Assembly (NCBI GenBank): GCA_949130495.1
Contig: OX422217.1
Span: 573,720,606 to 573,784,605 of the forward strand
Direction of reading: 5' to 3'
DNA length: 64,000 nucleotides
From: Sambucus nigra
Lineage: Eukaryota > Streptophyta > Magnoliopsida > Dipsacales > Adoxaceae
The notes under the pieces were generated by a model, which ran no database searches, was not told where the DNA came from, and saw only the letters and a list, made by a program, of their open reading frames with translations. Position numbers and translations under genes: made by a program. Positions within the stretch are counted from its first letter, which is position 1. Every line of letters begins with the position of its first letter. Of the stretch, positions 21,515 to 32,786 are shown piece after piece.

Positions 21515-23311
21515 CACTGAATCCACTATGTTTGACAATTAAGTAAAGTCATCTTTCACTAATAGCATTTCATTCAGTCATTTTCAAATGAGGAAAGCTG
21601 CCTATGCAATGGTTGGCCCACACAACTACAACATTAGGCCTGGCATCGAGGTTTTGATGTTTTGGTTTCCTGTCGTTGTGTTTTATCAGTTTTGCGTTAG
21701 GATGTTTTAATTTCATGTTATGTCGTGTTCGTGTTGTGTTTAAGGCATGTAATCTCGCTTTTATCAAGTTCTCGTCAACAGCCCAGCTCTAATCTGTTTA
21801 TCCGTATCTGGATTATATTTTAAATTTGTTTACCTGTTTACCCTTTACTCGATTTTCTGATTATTACGTGGATTACAGACTAATGTAGTCTAATCTGATT
21901 TGTTAGGCGGCCGATACGATAAGTGTATTATATACTATAAATTAATTTATATTTGTGTATATGAATATGTGATAAATAAAAAAATATATATATTTATGTA
22001 TAATAGATAAAATGCAATATGTATGTATGTTTTTATATGTGAAAAATAAGTGCATTTTTAAGTTAAAAAAAATTAAGAAGGATAAAAAAGTACATATATT
22101 CCGATTCGACCCTACCTGATTCTGAATTCGGATCCCATATTATTGATCCGCCCGACACGCGGATCTGAATGAAAATTCAATTAACTTCTTAATAAACGGA
22201 TTTGGAGGATCACAGATGCGATCCAGCCTGACCTGTGTACAAGTCACACTCTAGTGCATAGTTGGATCGGTGGCATCCATTATGTATTTGTATCTAACGG
22301 GGCACGTTAGGATTAAACTCAGATCCCTAGTTTTGTGTCATACTCATACTGTGTTAATGGATCGTTTTAAAAAATTACCCCCCCACTCGACATAGTGTCA
22401 GCTAAACTGCCTAAAATTACACCACTGAATCCACTATGTTTGACAATTAAGCAAGGTCATCTTTCACTAATAGCATTTCATTCAGTCATTTTCAAATGAG
22501 GAAAGCTGCCTATGCAATGGTTGGCCCACACAACTACAACATTAGGCCTGGCATCGAGGTTTTGATGTTTTGGTTTCCCGTCGTTGTGTTTTATCAGTTT
22601 TGCGTTAGGATGTTTTAATTTCATGTTATGTCGTGTTCGTGTTGTGTTTAAGGCATGTAATCTCGCTTTTATCAAGTTCTCGTCAACAGCCCAGCTCTAA
22701 TCTGTTTATCCGTATCTGGATTATATTTTAAATTTGTTTACCTGTTTACCCTTTACTCGATTTTCTGATTATTACGTGGATTACAGACTAATGTAGTCTA
22801 ATCTGATTTGTTAGGCGGCCGATACGATAAGTGTATTATATACTATAAATTAATTTATATTTGTGTATATGAATATGTGATAAATAAAAAAATATATATA
22901 TTTATGTATAATAGATAAAATGCAATATGTATGTATGTTTTTATATATAAAAAATAAGTGCATTTTTAAGTTAAAAAAAATTAAGAAGGATAAAAAAGTA
23001 CATATATTCCGATTCGACCCTACCTGATTCTGAATTCGGATCCCATATTATTGATCCGCCCGACACGCGGATCTGAATAAAAATTCAATTAACTTCTTAA
23101 TAAACGAATTCGGATCCAGCCTGACCTGTGTACAAGTCACACTCTAGTGCATAGTTGGATCGGTGGCACCCATTATGTATTTGTATCTAACGGGGCACGT
23201 TAGGATTAAACTCAGATCCCTAGTTTTGTGTCATACTCATACTGTGTTAATGGATCGTTTTAAAAAATTACCGCCCCACTCGACATAGTGTCAGCTAAAC
23301 TGCCTAAAATT
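21515..23311. repeat. Direct tandem duplication, unit about 905 bp
   Basis: Copy 1 (21515-22418) and copy 2 (22423-23311) both start CACTGAATCCACTATG and end GCTAAACTGCCTAAAATT, offset by 908 bp. They agree almost base for base, apart from scattered substitutions and a deletion of about 20 bp in copy 2 near 23107. ACACC separates them. The content is non-coding; a short minus-strand frame is repeated with one amino-acid difference (21570-21767 and 22478-22675). Confidence 0.95.
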
Positions 23312-24236
23312 TGGGCCTAGGTAATGAAATATGCGATCAGCGTGCATGAGCTATTGGCCGACCAATATACTTGTTATGCTATCTGATGCAACAATAATCA
23401 CTGCAATAGATGGTGACCTGGAGCCTCCATTTTGTCATTGCAGTTTTGGTTTGATTATGACATTCAACAATGGTGCATTATAACATAAAGGGAAGGCTCA
23501 TTTAGGTGATATAGACCATTTTGTTTTAAAAAGTCATTTCAATATAGTGGTGGTGTCATGTGAGAACTACGTGTCCACTTGCTCCGGGCTTGGGCTCGCT
23601 CCGACCGAACACACACTACATAATAATAAATTAGAATTTGTGATTTGTCTAGAAGTGTGACTTGTGTATTACGTTAGAATTTAATACACACTGCAAATAA
23701 TCAAGATAAATCTCACTCATTCTCATATATTTATATTACTGTGTAATTGAATCATTTACCCCAAATGGGTGTACATTATATGTAGGAGTGAGGAAGGTGC
23801 TAAAGGTGGCTATTCTAATCATATAAAAAGCTAACATAATTTCTGCACAGTTGGTAAATCAAATTTTATAAATTATAATGATGTCACATAGCCATACTCA
23901 TCCTCTAATAACATTTTCACTCTTCTAGTTACAAAATGAACAATAAGAAAACATATAATCACAAACTAAAATTTAAAAATTGGGTTATCCATATCCTTCA
24001 TAAAACCTTTATTGCAAGGCCTTCCAAATATTTATCAATATTAGGATCCCCCTAAATGAAACAAAGGGCATGGGTGGTCATTTCACACCCCCTCTCAAAT
24101 TCCCTAAAATTAAGTCTTACCAAAGCTAAAAAGCTGCTGTGGGCATGTTTTTTTATCCTCTAAGGCATCCAAATTAGATGGAAAACGTAGAGGAGTTATT
24201 CTAAATATTAATGGTTTGATTATCTAACAAATTTAC
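23312..24236. other. Intergenic, 3' flank of GH3
   Basis: No gene recognised. AT-rich sequence immediately downstream (minus-strand sense) of the GH3 stop codon would include its 3' UTR. Confidence 0.45.
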
Positions 24237-27200
24237 TCAAGGGTTCCACTTAGGATATCTAGGGCTAAAGAAGCAAGCCTTCACATTAGAGTCGAGCAAT
24301 TTGAGAGCAGCATTTGATTTGATACACCGGGGAGTTTTATACTGATTAATGGACCCCCCTTGGTTGATAAACAAGTCCATCAAACACTCAAAGGTCCCAG
24401 GTTTTACGACCCGTATCTCGAGCGGTCCAATGGACTTGTCATGGGCCCGACATCGTCGGTAAACATAATCAAGTTCTTCTTCAACCACAGCACACCACTC
24501 CTTGAGGACCGTTGGATCAAGAATGGTTGATGATGTGCATTGATATGCAATCTCCCAATAAATGACGTAGTGGCCGGGGACTGATGAAGTGTCTGCATGG
24601 CTCGTGTATTCGACTAGGAGTGCATTGTAGGGTTCCAGTAGTCTTTTTGCTGCGGTGACGCTCTTGTGGAGGTCTTCTTCGTTAGTTTTGTCGCTGTCAA
24701 TGCTAAGGACGACGTTTCTCCAGCAGATGAACCGAAATTGAGGGGCTCGGTTGTGGAATCCGGTTACTTGGAGGACATCTCCGATGCGATACCGATATAG
24801 TCCTAAATCATCCAAGCAAAAGGTAAATTGTTAAATATTAAACGAAATGTGAATTATACAGATTCTGCAAGAAACTCTTTTGAATTATGTATTTGCTGTA
24901 AAGACCCTCTTACATGTTACAAAAAGAAGTCTTGTAAAAAGTTCATACAAGGAAGCCTTAGCAATAAAGTACATAGGTCATAACTTATTCGTGTCTTTAA
25001 TGATACATTCGAAAGCACTTAAAAACACAATAATACACTAGCCCGCATTCTACCTGCGGTTTAAATCTAAACTCTCATGCCCCTCACGTGTGATTTGAGT
25101 TTAATACGTGGACGGATTATATTGGGTGATGTAAAATGTTTGGGCTGTCGAGTCATGTATAATTTGATCAGATAGTATGTTAAATATATGAGTAATCTTT
25201 TAATTACATGGATATATTAAGGGATGAGAGATTGTATGGGTAATTTTTGAAGATAGAAGGTATGGATAAAGATTTGATAAACCGTAGAGATACACATGGG
25301 GTTCTTAAAAATTGGACATCGATAGGAATTCTATCTGTTTAAATAGAGACTGAAAAAATTGGAATTTTATCAGTTTAAATAGAGGCACTGTTCCATGAAA
25401 GTTTATTCTACAAGAGTATTGAGCATTGTTGAGTAGGTGTATGGAAAAATAAAGTGAATAGAGAAAAAATGTGGGATTAAAAAGAGTTTAAAAGTTAATT
25501 CAATATTTAATACCGTATCATTATTACTTAGATTGGCATTTTTTCAAATTGGCTTACATTAATGGACGTGAGAAAATATAAGTATCGACAAGATTGTTTT
25601 TTGTCCACTTAAGATGGAAGGGGAACAACATGCGTACACGTGTTGAGTGCGGTTAATTACCATATATGGCTACTATCCACACACTCAAAATATTTTGATT
25701 GTAGATACCAAAGAAATGGTTGTACAAAATGTTAATTTAACTAAAATTCCAACTATCACTTCCATTCAATTCATTAATTTGTTAAGTTAATTCTGTCTAT
25801 TTATTAGCAATGGCTATTCGGACAAATCTAATAGACAAATTTACTGTACTAAATAAATAATGATGTGTCTGTGAGGTAGAATTACCAGTACTGACTAATC
25901 CATATAAAACTTGTCACATTATCAATGTAACTCTTTCAACAAACTATGTTAGTTTATGATTACTTGAGAGGAAACAAAGCACTTACCAGAAAATGTTGTA
26001 ACCACCAACTCATAATAACATCCAAGTCTCACATGCACCAGGTCCACAACCTTATTCATGGCCACCTCCTCATCTTCATCTTCATCTTCATCCACTTTCT
26101 TTAACAATGGTAGGAATTCAAAGTAACCCATGTTAGGCAAGAGAGTGAATGACACATCAGCAGGGTCACATAAGGGTTTCAAATTCACCCCAAAATAACA
26201 CTCGGATGAAGCATACATGGTACACACTAAAGGCAACTTCCCCTCGCTATAATACTTGAGGGCCGGAATATATTGGGCCATGGAACCAGTCACAACAGCC
26301 TCAATGTACTTAGCCTTGGGCCAAAGCCGACCCACTATCCCCTCCCACGATGGGCGGCTACAAATGGCTTCAATCTCGTCAGCTAAATTGGGTCCGGGGA
26401 CGAGAGTATTGTTGACATGGCGGATCGGCATTGAGCATCAGTGATGGTGGGGCTGAGCTGGCCGGTTCGGATATCGTTGACGAAGTCAAACCAATTGCGT
26501 TCGAGGAAAGAGATAGCTCGGAGGAGAGCTGAGGCAAAAATGGCTCCGAGCCTAAGGACTTGGTGACGGCTAACGAGACCGGCTAGGAGCTGGCAATACA
26601 TGCTTTGGTGGGTGTCCGTGCAAAGGACGACTGGGTTGGGGCTCGTGAAGTCATGAAACGGGTCGTGGGACCGGCATTTAAAGTGCTTGCTCTTGTAGTA
26701 GCTGGTTAAGACGGAACGAGCCGGCAAGCCACATGGCGTGAACCTCTCGACTTTCACAAAGTTGAGGAACATGGCCTTACCCTCGTCGAGACCAGGGACA
26801 TACCTGGCAAAATAATTTTTTTAGATTAATATTCCGGATATAGTTTTTCGACACAATGATAAATCATGAATGCATAGGCCCTGTATGGATTAATAATACC
26901 AGGGACATAGCTGGGAAAATAATTTTTTAGATTAATATCAAGGATATAGTTTTCCAACGGAATGATAAATCTTGAATGCATAGACCTTATATGGATTAAT
27001 GATAACTTGCAATTAATAATAACAGCCTTTTTGACTTTCACTATCATTTTTATTGGAATTTAACTTGTCCTCTTATTGTCCTATAAATTGAGGACACCCT
27101 CTAAAAGCATCGCGTTAACTTTCAAAATGTCTTTTAATGAGTCATGATCATTAAATCTTTACCAATGCTTTTGAGGATGTATATGTAAATCTACAAAAGG

Positions 27201-30200
27201 TAAAAGGAAAACACAATAGTTATAACAACAGTAGAGCGAAGTCAAAATATAAAAAACAATCATTGGTGTACGAACATAAAATCCATAACCCCTTTGGGAT
27301 TACTTACTAATGTGAACTTATAAATTACGATAGTTTCACATAAAAATAATTTTAGAATTTATTTTAGAATTAATTATATTTTGATCCCTTCAACTTTGTT
27401 CATAGTTTCACTTTACCATCACTTGTACTTTCTTTTTTTACAATTAACACCTTTAACTTAAAAAAATTATTTTTACCCCTGATCATTATGGATGAAAAAT
27501 TAGTCATTTGCACAAGTGACTGGATAAAAACATCCTCAAGTGCAGTGCACATGATTAATTTTTTGTCCAAAAGTTTTAACACCATCCGTGTTTGAGGTAA
27601 AGTGATGTGTTTTTATATGTTGAGTGGTTTAAATCTAAAAAACAAAAGCACGAATAGTAAGATAAAAATGGAAACAAAGTTGGAGGGATCAAATTATAAT
27701 TAACTCTTTATTTTATCATTTACAAAATATCTAAATAATCTATATAAAACGGGAAAATGCATTTAATAACGTTCATCACTATCCCACATCATCTTCTTAT
27801 GAGTGGTGTACTTTGGGTACGAATTTGATTGGCTTTACATATATGTTCATTATAAGATATGATTAATTTTTTCGATACTCTAGAGGGTAGTGGGGTCATC
27901 ATAGACATTCATTTAAAATTAAGTCAAACAATGAAAAACAATTAAGTATTCGTGTTTTTCTAAATAATTAGTTAATTTGATTGTATCACAATATTTTATC
28001 TAATAATAAAGCATTCATTTATAGACCTCTGCCGTCGTTTCCATGTTATCAACAAAAGATGAATGGATAAATAGAGAGGTTGTCATTAGTGCATGCATGA
28101 CTTGGATATGATTGTCTGCATGGCGGAGCCCGCACTAGTGATTGGTGGGATTTTTTTATATTCATATGTATTTTAAAAATATGGTCGGCAAAGTACTTTT
28201 GCAAATGAAAAATGTTATGTAACCAAAAAAAAAAATGAAAAATGTTATAAACTTAAAAATTGTAGTAGATAAATTATTAAAAAATTGTAATTTTTTTTTT
28301 TAAATTTAAGGTGGGTAATTAATGACCTTATCTTGTTAGTCTGCTCTTTTGTGTGTTACCCTACTTAGGCCTCTAAATTGATCGGATTCGAACCGGATCA
28401 GACAAATCCAAATCCATATTTGTTTATGTTAAACGGATTCGGATTTGATCTGTTTATTAATCGGATCGGATCAGACAAATCCAAATCCAAATCCATATCC
28501 GTTTATGTTAAACGGATTCGGATTGGATCCGATTATCCGATTATCCGTTTATGTTAAACTTGATTTGCAACATTTTTATTTTCAACTCGTATTTCATAAA
28601 TATATTTTGCAAATGTTCCAAAAAACAGATAATGAAATAAAGAACTATTAAAATATATATTTAAAATATGGGACATATAACAAATACTCCTTCGAACAAC
28701 TATTAAAATCTGGGACATATAACAAATACTCCCTCGAATATTTTTTAATACTCATTTAGTCCAACCTTTTTTATTTTGCTTCAAAAAGTCCTTTGCCACA
28801 TATTTTGGAGAGGGAGTGCCACTGGCGAGGACCTCTAAAAATAAGAGAATATTGAGTGCTTGAAGGACTAAATGGGTTAAACTAAAAATATGTGTCCTTT
28901 TTAAAAAATATATATTTATAGTAGGGAGTATTCAATAATTGACCCTTAAAATATTTTTAAATACCATATATATTAATTAAAAATATATTATAATATATAT
29001 ATATATATTAAAAATATTAATCGGATCGGAGTATATGAATCCAAATCCACTCCATTTAATAAATGGGTAATCGAGTAATCGGATTTTAGGCATGATCCAT
29101 ATCCGCTTAAATGAATCGGATTCGGATTCGAATTCGGATAAAATATGATCCATTGACAAGCCTAACCCTACTCACCATGAATGATGTGGGAAATGAGGGA
29201 TGGAGAAATTAGACAATGTGAGATCTTAAATATATATTAGTTACGTCTCAAATTAATAGTCATCGTTTGAAAAAAAAATGATTTTTAAGGATGTATTCAA
29301 TCAATTGTCACGATCAAGACTTGTTCAGTATCATGAAATTTAGTTCGTAGATTACGTCCAAAAATGAACAGTGACTATTAGTTTGGGATAACTCAAAAGA
29401 GAAAGCAAGACTAAGGGTAGACATAAGCCTGTGGCCCACCAAGCTCACTCGACATAAATGTAGGCTTGAGAATGTTAATAGGCCCGAAAAACGGGCTTGA
29501 CAAAATTTTCAAGCCCGATTTTTTTCATGGGCGGCCTCGAGTAAGCATTCTTAAGCCCGCACAGACATGATCTGACCCGAGGCCCAATAATTATCATGTG
29601 TTTATTTACATAATATAATAGACTATTATCTTTTGAATTTTTTTTAGGTTAAATTTTTAATGCGGGAAATAACATAATCGGCTCAAATAATTGGGGTAAT
29701 TTTCAATATACATTTAATGTGCTATTATACTTTATTTTATAATTTACGTAATTTTAATAAATAAAAAAGTTAGCTAAATTAAAAAAATAATAGTAAATAT
29801 AAAGAATAGTTCATTGTGGGCGTGGACATTTGTGTTTAGTCGGGGCACGCTTGGGATGGTATAGTCGGGCCCCATTTGGGCCTGAGCAATCACAATAATT
29901 CTTATTATATAGAGAAAGTCTAGCTCGTGCCCACCCCTAAGCAAGATTATTAATAGGGGACAGATGAAGTATATTTTTTTTCCAGGGGAGAACTTGTAAA
30001 AGAGGGTTGCAACTTGCAAGATCTACAAATTTACATCAATTTTCTTACTTTTAACAGTTATACTGGGTGCAGGGACTCCGATGAATGATAAATGAACTTT
30101 TATAGCTTGTCAAAAATGTTGAGGAACTAATTGAGGAACTGCATGAGACCACACGATGTTGGTATGTTGCAAAAATGCATAAAATATATTTTGCATAACC

Positions 30201-31129
30201 AAAACATAAATGTTGTTTAAGTGATAAGATGTTTTTGCAAAGTCTCGCAAGCGTGCCAATTAGATTCGGTGCAACGATTAAATGTGGCGTCACTATTAAA
30301 AAACCAAAGTCGTCCCACAACTTCATATGGGTACATGCAACGGCGGACGCAGGAATTTTTGTGAGGAGCATAAACAGATTTATTTTATTGTGAGAAAAAA
30401 TTTAAACAGTGAAAATATTGTATTTATTTTTGTCATAAAGTATATCTGTGACAAAATTTATCATAATAAAAAATAGCTTTTTTTTAAAAATTAAAATAAT
30501 TGAATTTTTTGGCATTAGAAATAAATCGTAGAAAAATTATCACAAATAAAACTGATAGAAATCATACATAAAAATTGCCAAGGATGAACTTTGTGATAAA
30601 ATATGTAATCGACAAAATGTCAAGGGATACAAGTGTTAGAAATCAATGGACAAAAATAGTCACAGTGGAATGACAAAATATGTGACCATCATAACTGTCG
30701 CACCAAATTTTCTCACAGATTTAAGTTGTAACAATTTAATCATGGTCAAAGGCCGTTAGAAAAATTTAAATAAAAGTTTTAATCAAAAAATATTCCGAAA
30801 ATTCAGGACCCCTTTGTCCCTACATGGGTCCGCCGCTGGTACACGCATATTGACTTGCATACATAAATGATTATGAAAATAACAACTTATTTGTATAATA
30901 TGCAAAAAGATATTATATTGTTTAATCATCCGTAGCGGTTATATTGACCAAAGTATCATGGAGAATACCATATTGGTCAAAAAATTGTGACACTTGTTTA
31001 CCTCAATAAATCAAGAATTAATGTGAAAACAATATCTTCCCACACCCCTATCCCATTGTGCAATATTCGTTCTGCTCACTATAAGGAGACTTCAGATATT
31101 TCTATATACTTTTTGTAGGTTGATAAATT

Positions 31130-31190
<61 letters not shown>

Positions 31191-32477
31191 ATTGTAAATG
31201 AGAATAAATATCTCACTGGTTCATTATTGGTATGATGAGATTGTAAAGAAAGGTTTGACGGTCAAGATCTTCTGCGATGGATGGCATCAGCTTAGGCTCC
31301 CCAGCAGATGTGCCCGAACTACAATGTAGAAAAAAGCAACATGAACCTTAAAAGAACTTACAATTAGAGGTGTGCGCATTTACATATACATATATATACA
31401 TATATATAGAATAGAGAGACACCCACTAAATTATGAATCTAATCCACATTTTAGAAAACACTCAACTCACTCCATCATATCTTATCAACTAATTACAATT
31501 CAGCAACTAAATAATGTAAGATAAGTTGCATATTTTATGAAATGAGGCGAGTTGCATAATTTAATGGGTACGTGTAAAAGTTATATATATATATATAAGA
31601 AGCCGCTCTAAAATGGATCAGAAAAACGAACCAATTTTTATTTTTATAATAATAAAAAAATTATTTTGATTTAATTTTTTTATGAGGTATTTCAATATTT
31701 CAGGGAACCTTCAAATACAAAATCAGATCAAAATGAAATTTTTCAATTTAAAAAAAATAAGTAAAATATATGTCAGTTTTTAAGCTCCTAACTTGCTAAA
31801 AATTGATATATACTTGATAGATTTTTTAAAATAGTAAGGAAAATCAGTATCAAACTCAAAATAATTTTTCTACTATTTAAAAAAATCGATTTATTTTTTT
31901 GGTTCTTGTTTTTGTTTTTTCTAGATCACACTCCCTCTATATATGTGACCCATTACACCAACTCCAAACATTGTTGATACTAATGTGATAGTCAAATTTG
32001 GATTTTATTGAAAAAGAAATACACTGATTTCTAGGTGTTGTTGACATTCTCGCTGAAATGCCCTGAATAAAAACTTATTAAATTTTGGATAATTCAAAAT
32101 TTGAAGTTTAGCTGTACCAAAATGGTGTGTTCCCTTAAAATTATTCGTGACCCATGACTTAGCAAAAAAAAAACATAACACACATACCTACATAACATCT
32201 CAGTTATGGGGTGGCCAGTAAGGAGAGAGGACTCTTCACCATTTGCGATCCTCTGGATATAAGGACGTATGGCTTTATATGTAACTATGGGTACCCTTTT
32301 CTTAAAGTCCTGTACATCTTTTGAACCCTTCATGTATATATTCAAGTACTCAGTTTCACCATTTCTTGTTAAGATATCTTTCAAAATGCCTTCTTGAACT
32401 TCATCTGCCTTTGAGGTAAGCTTTTCAATCTCCTTTAATGCATCTTCACCTTTGTACTCCAACTTTTTCCCATCCAT
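24237..32477 (-). CDS. GH3.9: GH3.9-like acyl-acid amido synthetase, four exons, frameshift in exon 3
   Basis: GH3 enzymes adenylate acyl substrates such as IAA and conjugate them to amino acids, controlling free hormone in the cytosol. Exons in coding order: 32477-32188, 31318-31217, 26803-25987 and 24802-24237, about 591 codons, the family's usual length. All junctions are GT-AG with matching phase. The start is ATG 32477 ([16 protein letters not shown]). Motifs: the ATP loop [10 protein letters not shown] (split across exons 1/2), [56 protein letters not shown], and the C-terminal [12 protein letters not shown]. The N terminus, the SAGEPKLMP loop and an acidic insert before KVVDLVHV resemble Arabidopsis GH3.9. 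Exon 3 is 817 nt where 818 would keep frame: near 26396-26400 the frame shifts between SSPDP and NLADEIEA, as if one base were lost. A usually basic residue in ICRRN is Trp. This is either a young pseudogene or a sequence error. Confidence 0.92.
26791..27001. repeat. Tandem duplication of the GH3 intron 2 acceptor region
   Basis: Two direct copies of about 105 bp (26791-26897 and 26898-27001) share ACCAGGGACATA, AATTTTTTAGATTAATAT, ATGATAAAT and ATGGATTAAT. Copy 1 contains the first bases of exon 3 and its 3' splice site; copy 2 repeats them as a decoy with AG retained (TTTTCCCAG on the minus strand). Confidence 0.85.
27369..27704. mobile_element. MITE in GH3 intron 2
   Basis: Terminal inverted repeats: left ATTAATTATATTTTGATCCC then TTCAACTTTGTT; reverse complement of right GTTAATTATAATTTGATCCC then TCCAACTTTGTT. 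About 336 bp, non-coding. The superfamily is undecided because no target duplication is clear. Confidence 0.65.
27705..28365. other. GH3 intron 2 sequence
   Basis: AT-rich intron without further recognised elements. A (A)9 and (T)10 pair at 28227-28300 looks like minor low-complexity sequence. Confidence 0.45.
28366..29164. mobile_element. hAT-type non-autonomous element in GH3 intron 2
   Basis: Starts TAGGCCTCTAAATTGATCGG; the reverse complement of its end starts TAGGCTTGTCAATGGATCAT. It is flanked by the perfect 8-bp duplication ACCCTACT (28358-28365 and 29165-29172). The subterminal regions are packed with CGGATT/AATCCG words in both orientations. It hosts a Stowaway-like MITE at 28729-28928. 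Confidence 0.87.
28729..28928. mobile_element. Stowaway-like MITE nested in the hAT element
   Basis: Left end CTCCCTCGAATATT and right end complement CTCCCTACTATAAA, each next to TA (28727-28728, 28929-28930). This is the TA target and CTCCCTC-type end of Tc1/mariner-derived Stowaway MITEs. A second inner match, CATTTAGTCC, occurs in both arms. A short tandem repeat (GGGACATATAACAAATACTC) just left of it shares its end word. Confidence 0.75.
29412..29939. mobile_element. hAT-type MITE in GH3 intron 2
   Basis: Starts TAAGGGTAGACATAAGCC; the reverse complement of its end starts TAGGGGTGGGCACGAGC. Flanked by AGCAAGAC (29404-29411) and AGCAAGAT (29940-29947), a 7-of-8 match. Subterminal AAGCCC/GGGCTT words repeat. 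Non-coding, 528 bp. Confidence 0.78.
30338..30838. mobile_element. MITE-like element with CRRCGGCGGA ends
   Basis: Starts CAACGGCGGACGCAGG; the reverse complement of its end starts CAGCGGCGGACCCATG. The flanks GTACATG and GTACACG could be a mutated duplication. The interior is AT-rich and non-coding. About 500 bp, in GH3 intron 2. Confidence 0.6.
31134..31191. repeat. (TA)n microsatellite
   Basis: An uninterrupted AT dinucleotide run of about 58 bp lies just inside GH3 intron 2, about 25 bp downstream (minus sense) of the exon 2 donor site. Confidence 0.95.
31596..31935. mobile_element. Putative MITE in GH3 intron 1
   Basis: Inverted similarity between the left end (TGGATCAGAAAAACGAACCA) and the reverse complement of the right end (GTGATCTAGAAAAAACAAAA, then ACAAGAACCAA), with further pairing around AAATTATTTTGA. 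TATATA runs flank both ends. Boundaries are approximate. Confidence 0.5.
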
Positions 32478-32595
32478 TGTATCTGCAAAGCCAAAGCCAA
32501 AACAAAAAGAAAAATTCTTTACGAAAGGGTGTAGTACTATAGAGTGAGTGAGACTCAAAGTTCTTCTTTACTCAATAGTTGAGAACCCATTGGGC

Positions 32596-32608
32596 CTATA
32601 TATATAAA
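32596..32608 (-). promoter_or_regulatory. Probable TATA box of GH3
   Basis: On the minus strand TTTATATATATAG lies about 120 bp upstream of the GH3 ATG, leaving room for a 5' UTR of about 90 nt. It sits only about 180 bp from the end of retrotransposon A (32787). Confidence 0.55.
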
Positions 32609-32786
32609 TTTTGGCTATGTTATTTATTTTCTTTTTTTTGCTATAAATTGTTAATGTTCTATTTACATAAGACAATCCATGCCATTAGTTAGAGATATGT
32701 CAAACAAAAGAAAGAAACATATATACGAGTGTGTGTCCCACAAGCTTTTCTTGATTTGAAATCCAGAGGCTTCACCCATTACTAGT

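Noticed and set aside
24404..24598. Open frame inside GH3 exon 4
   Set aside because: Out-of-frame shadow of the GH3 C-terminal domain.
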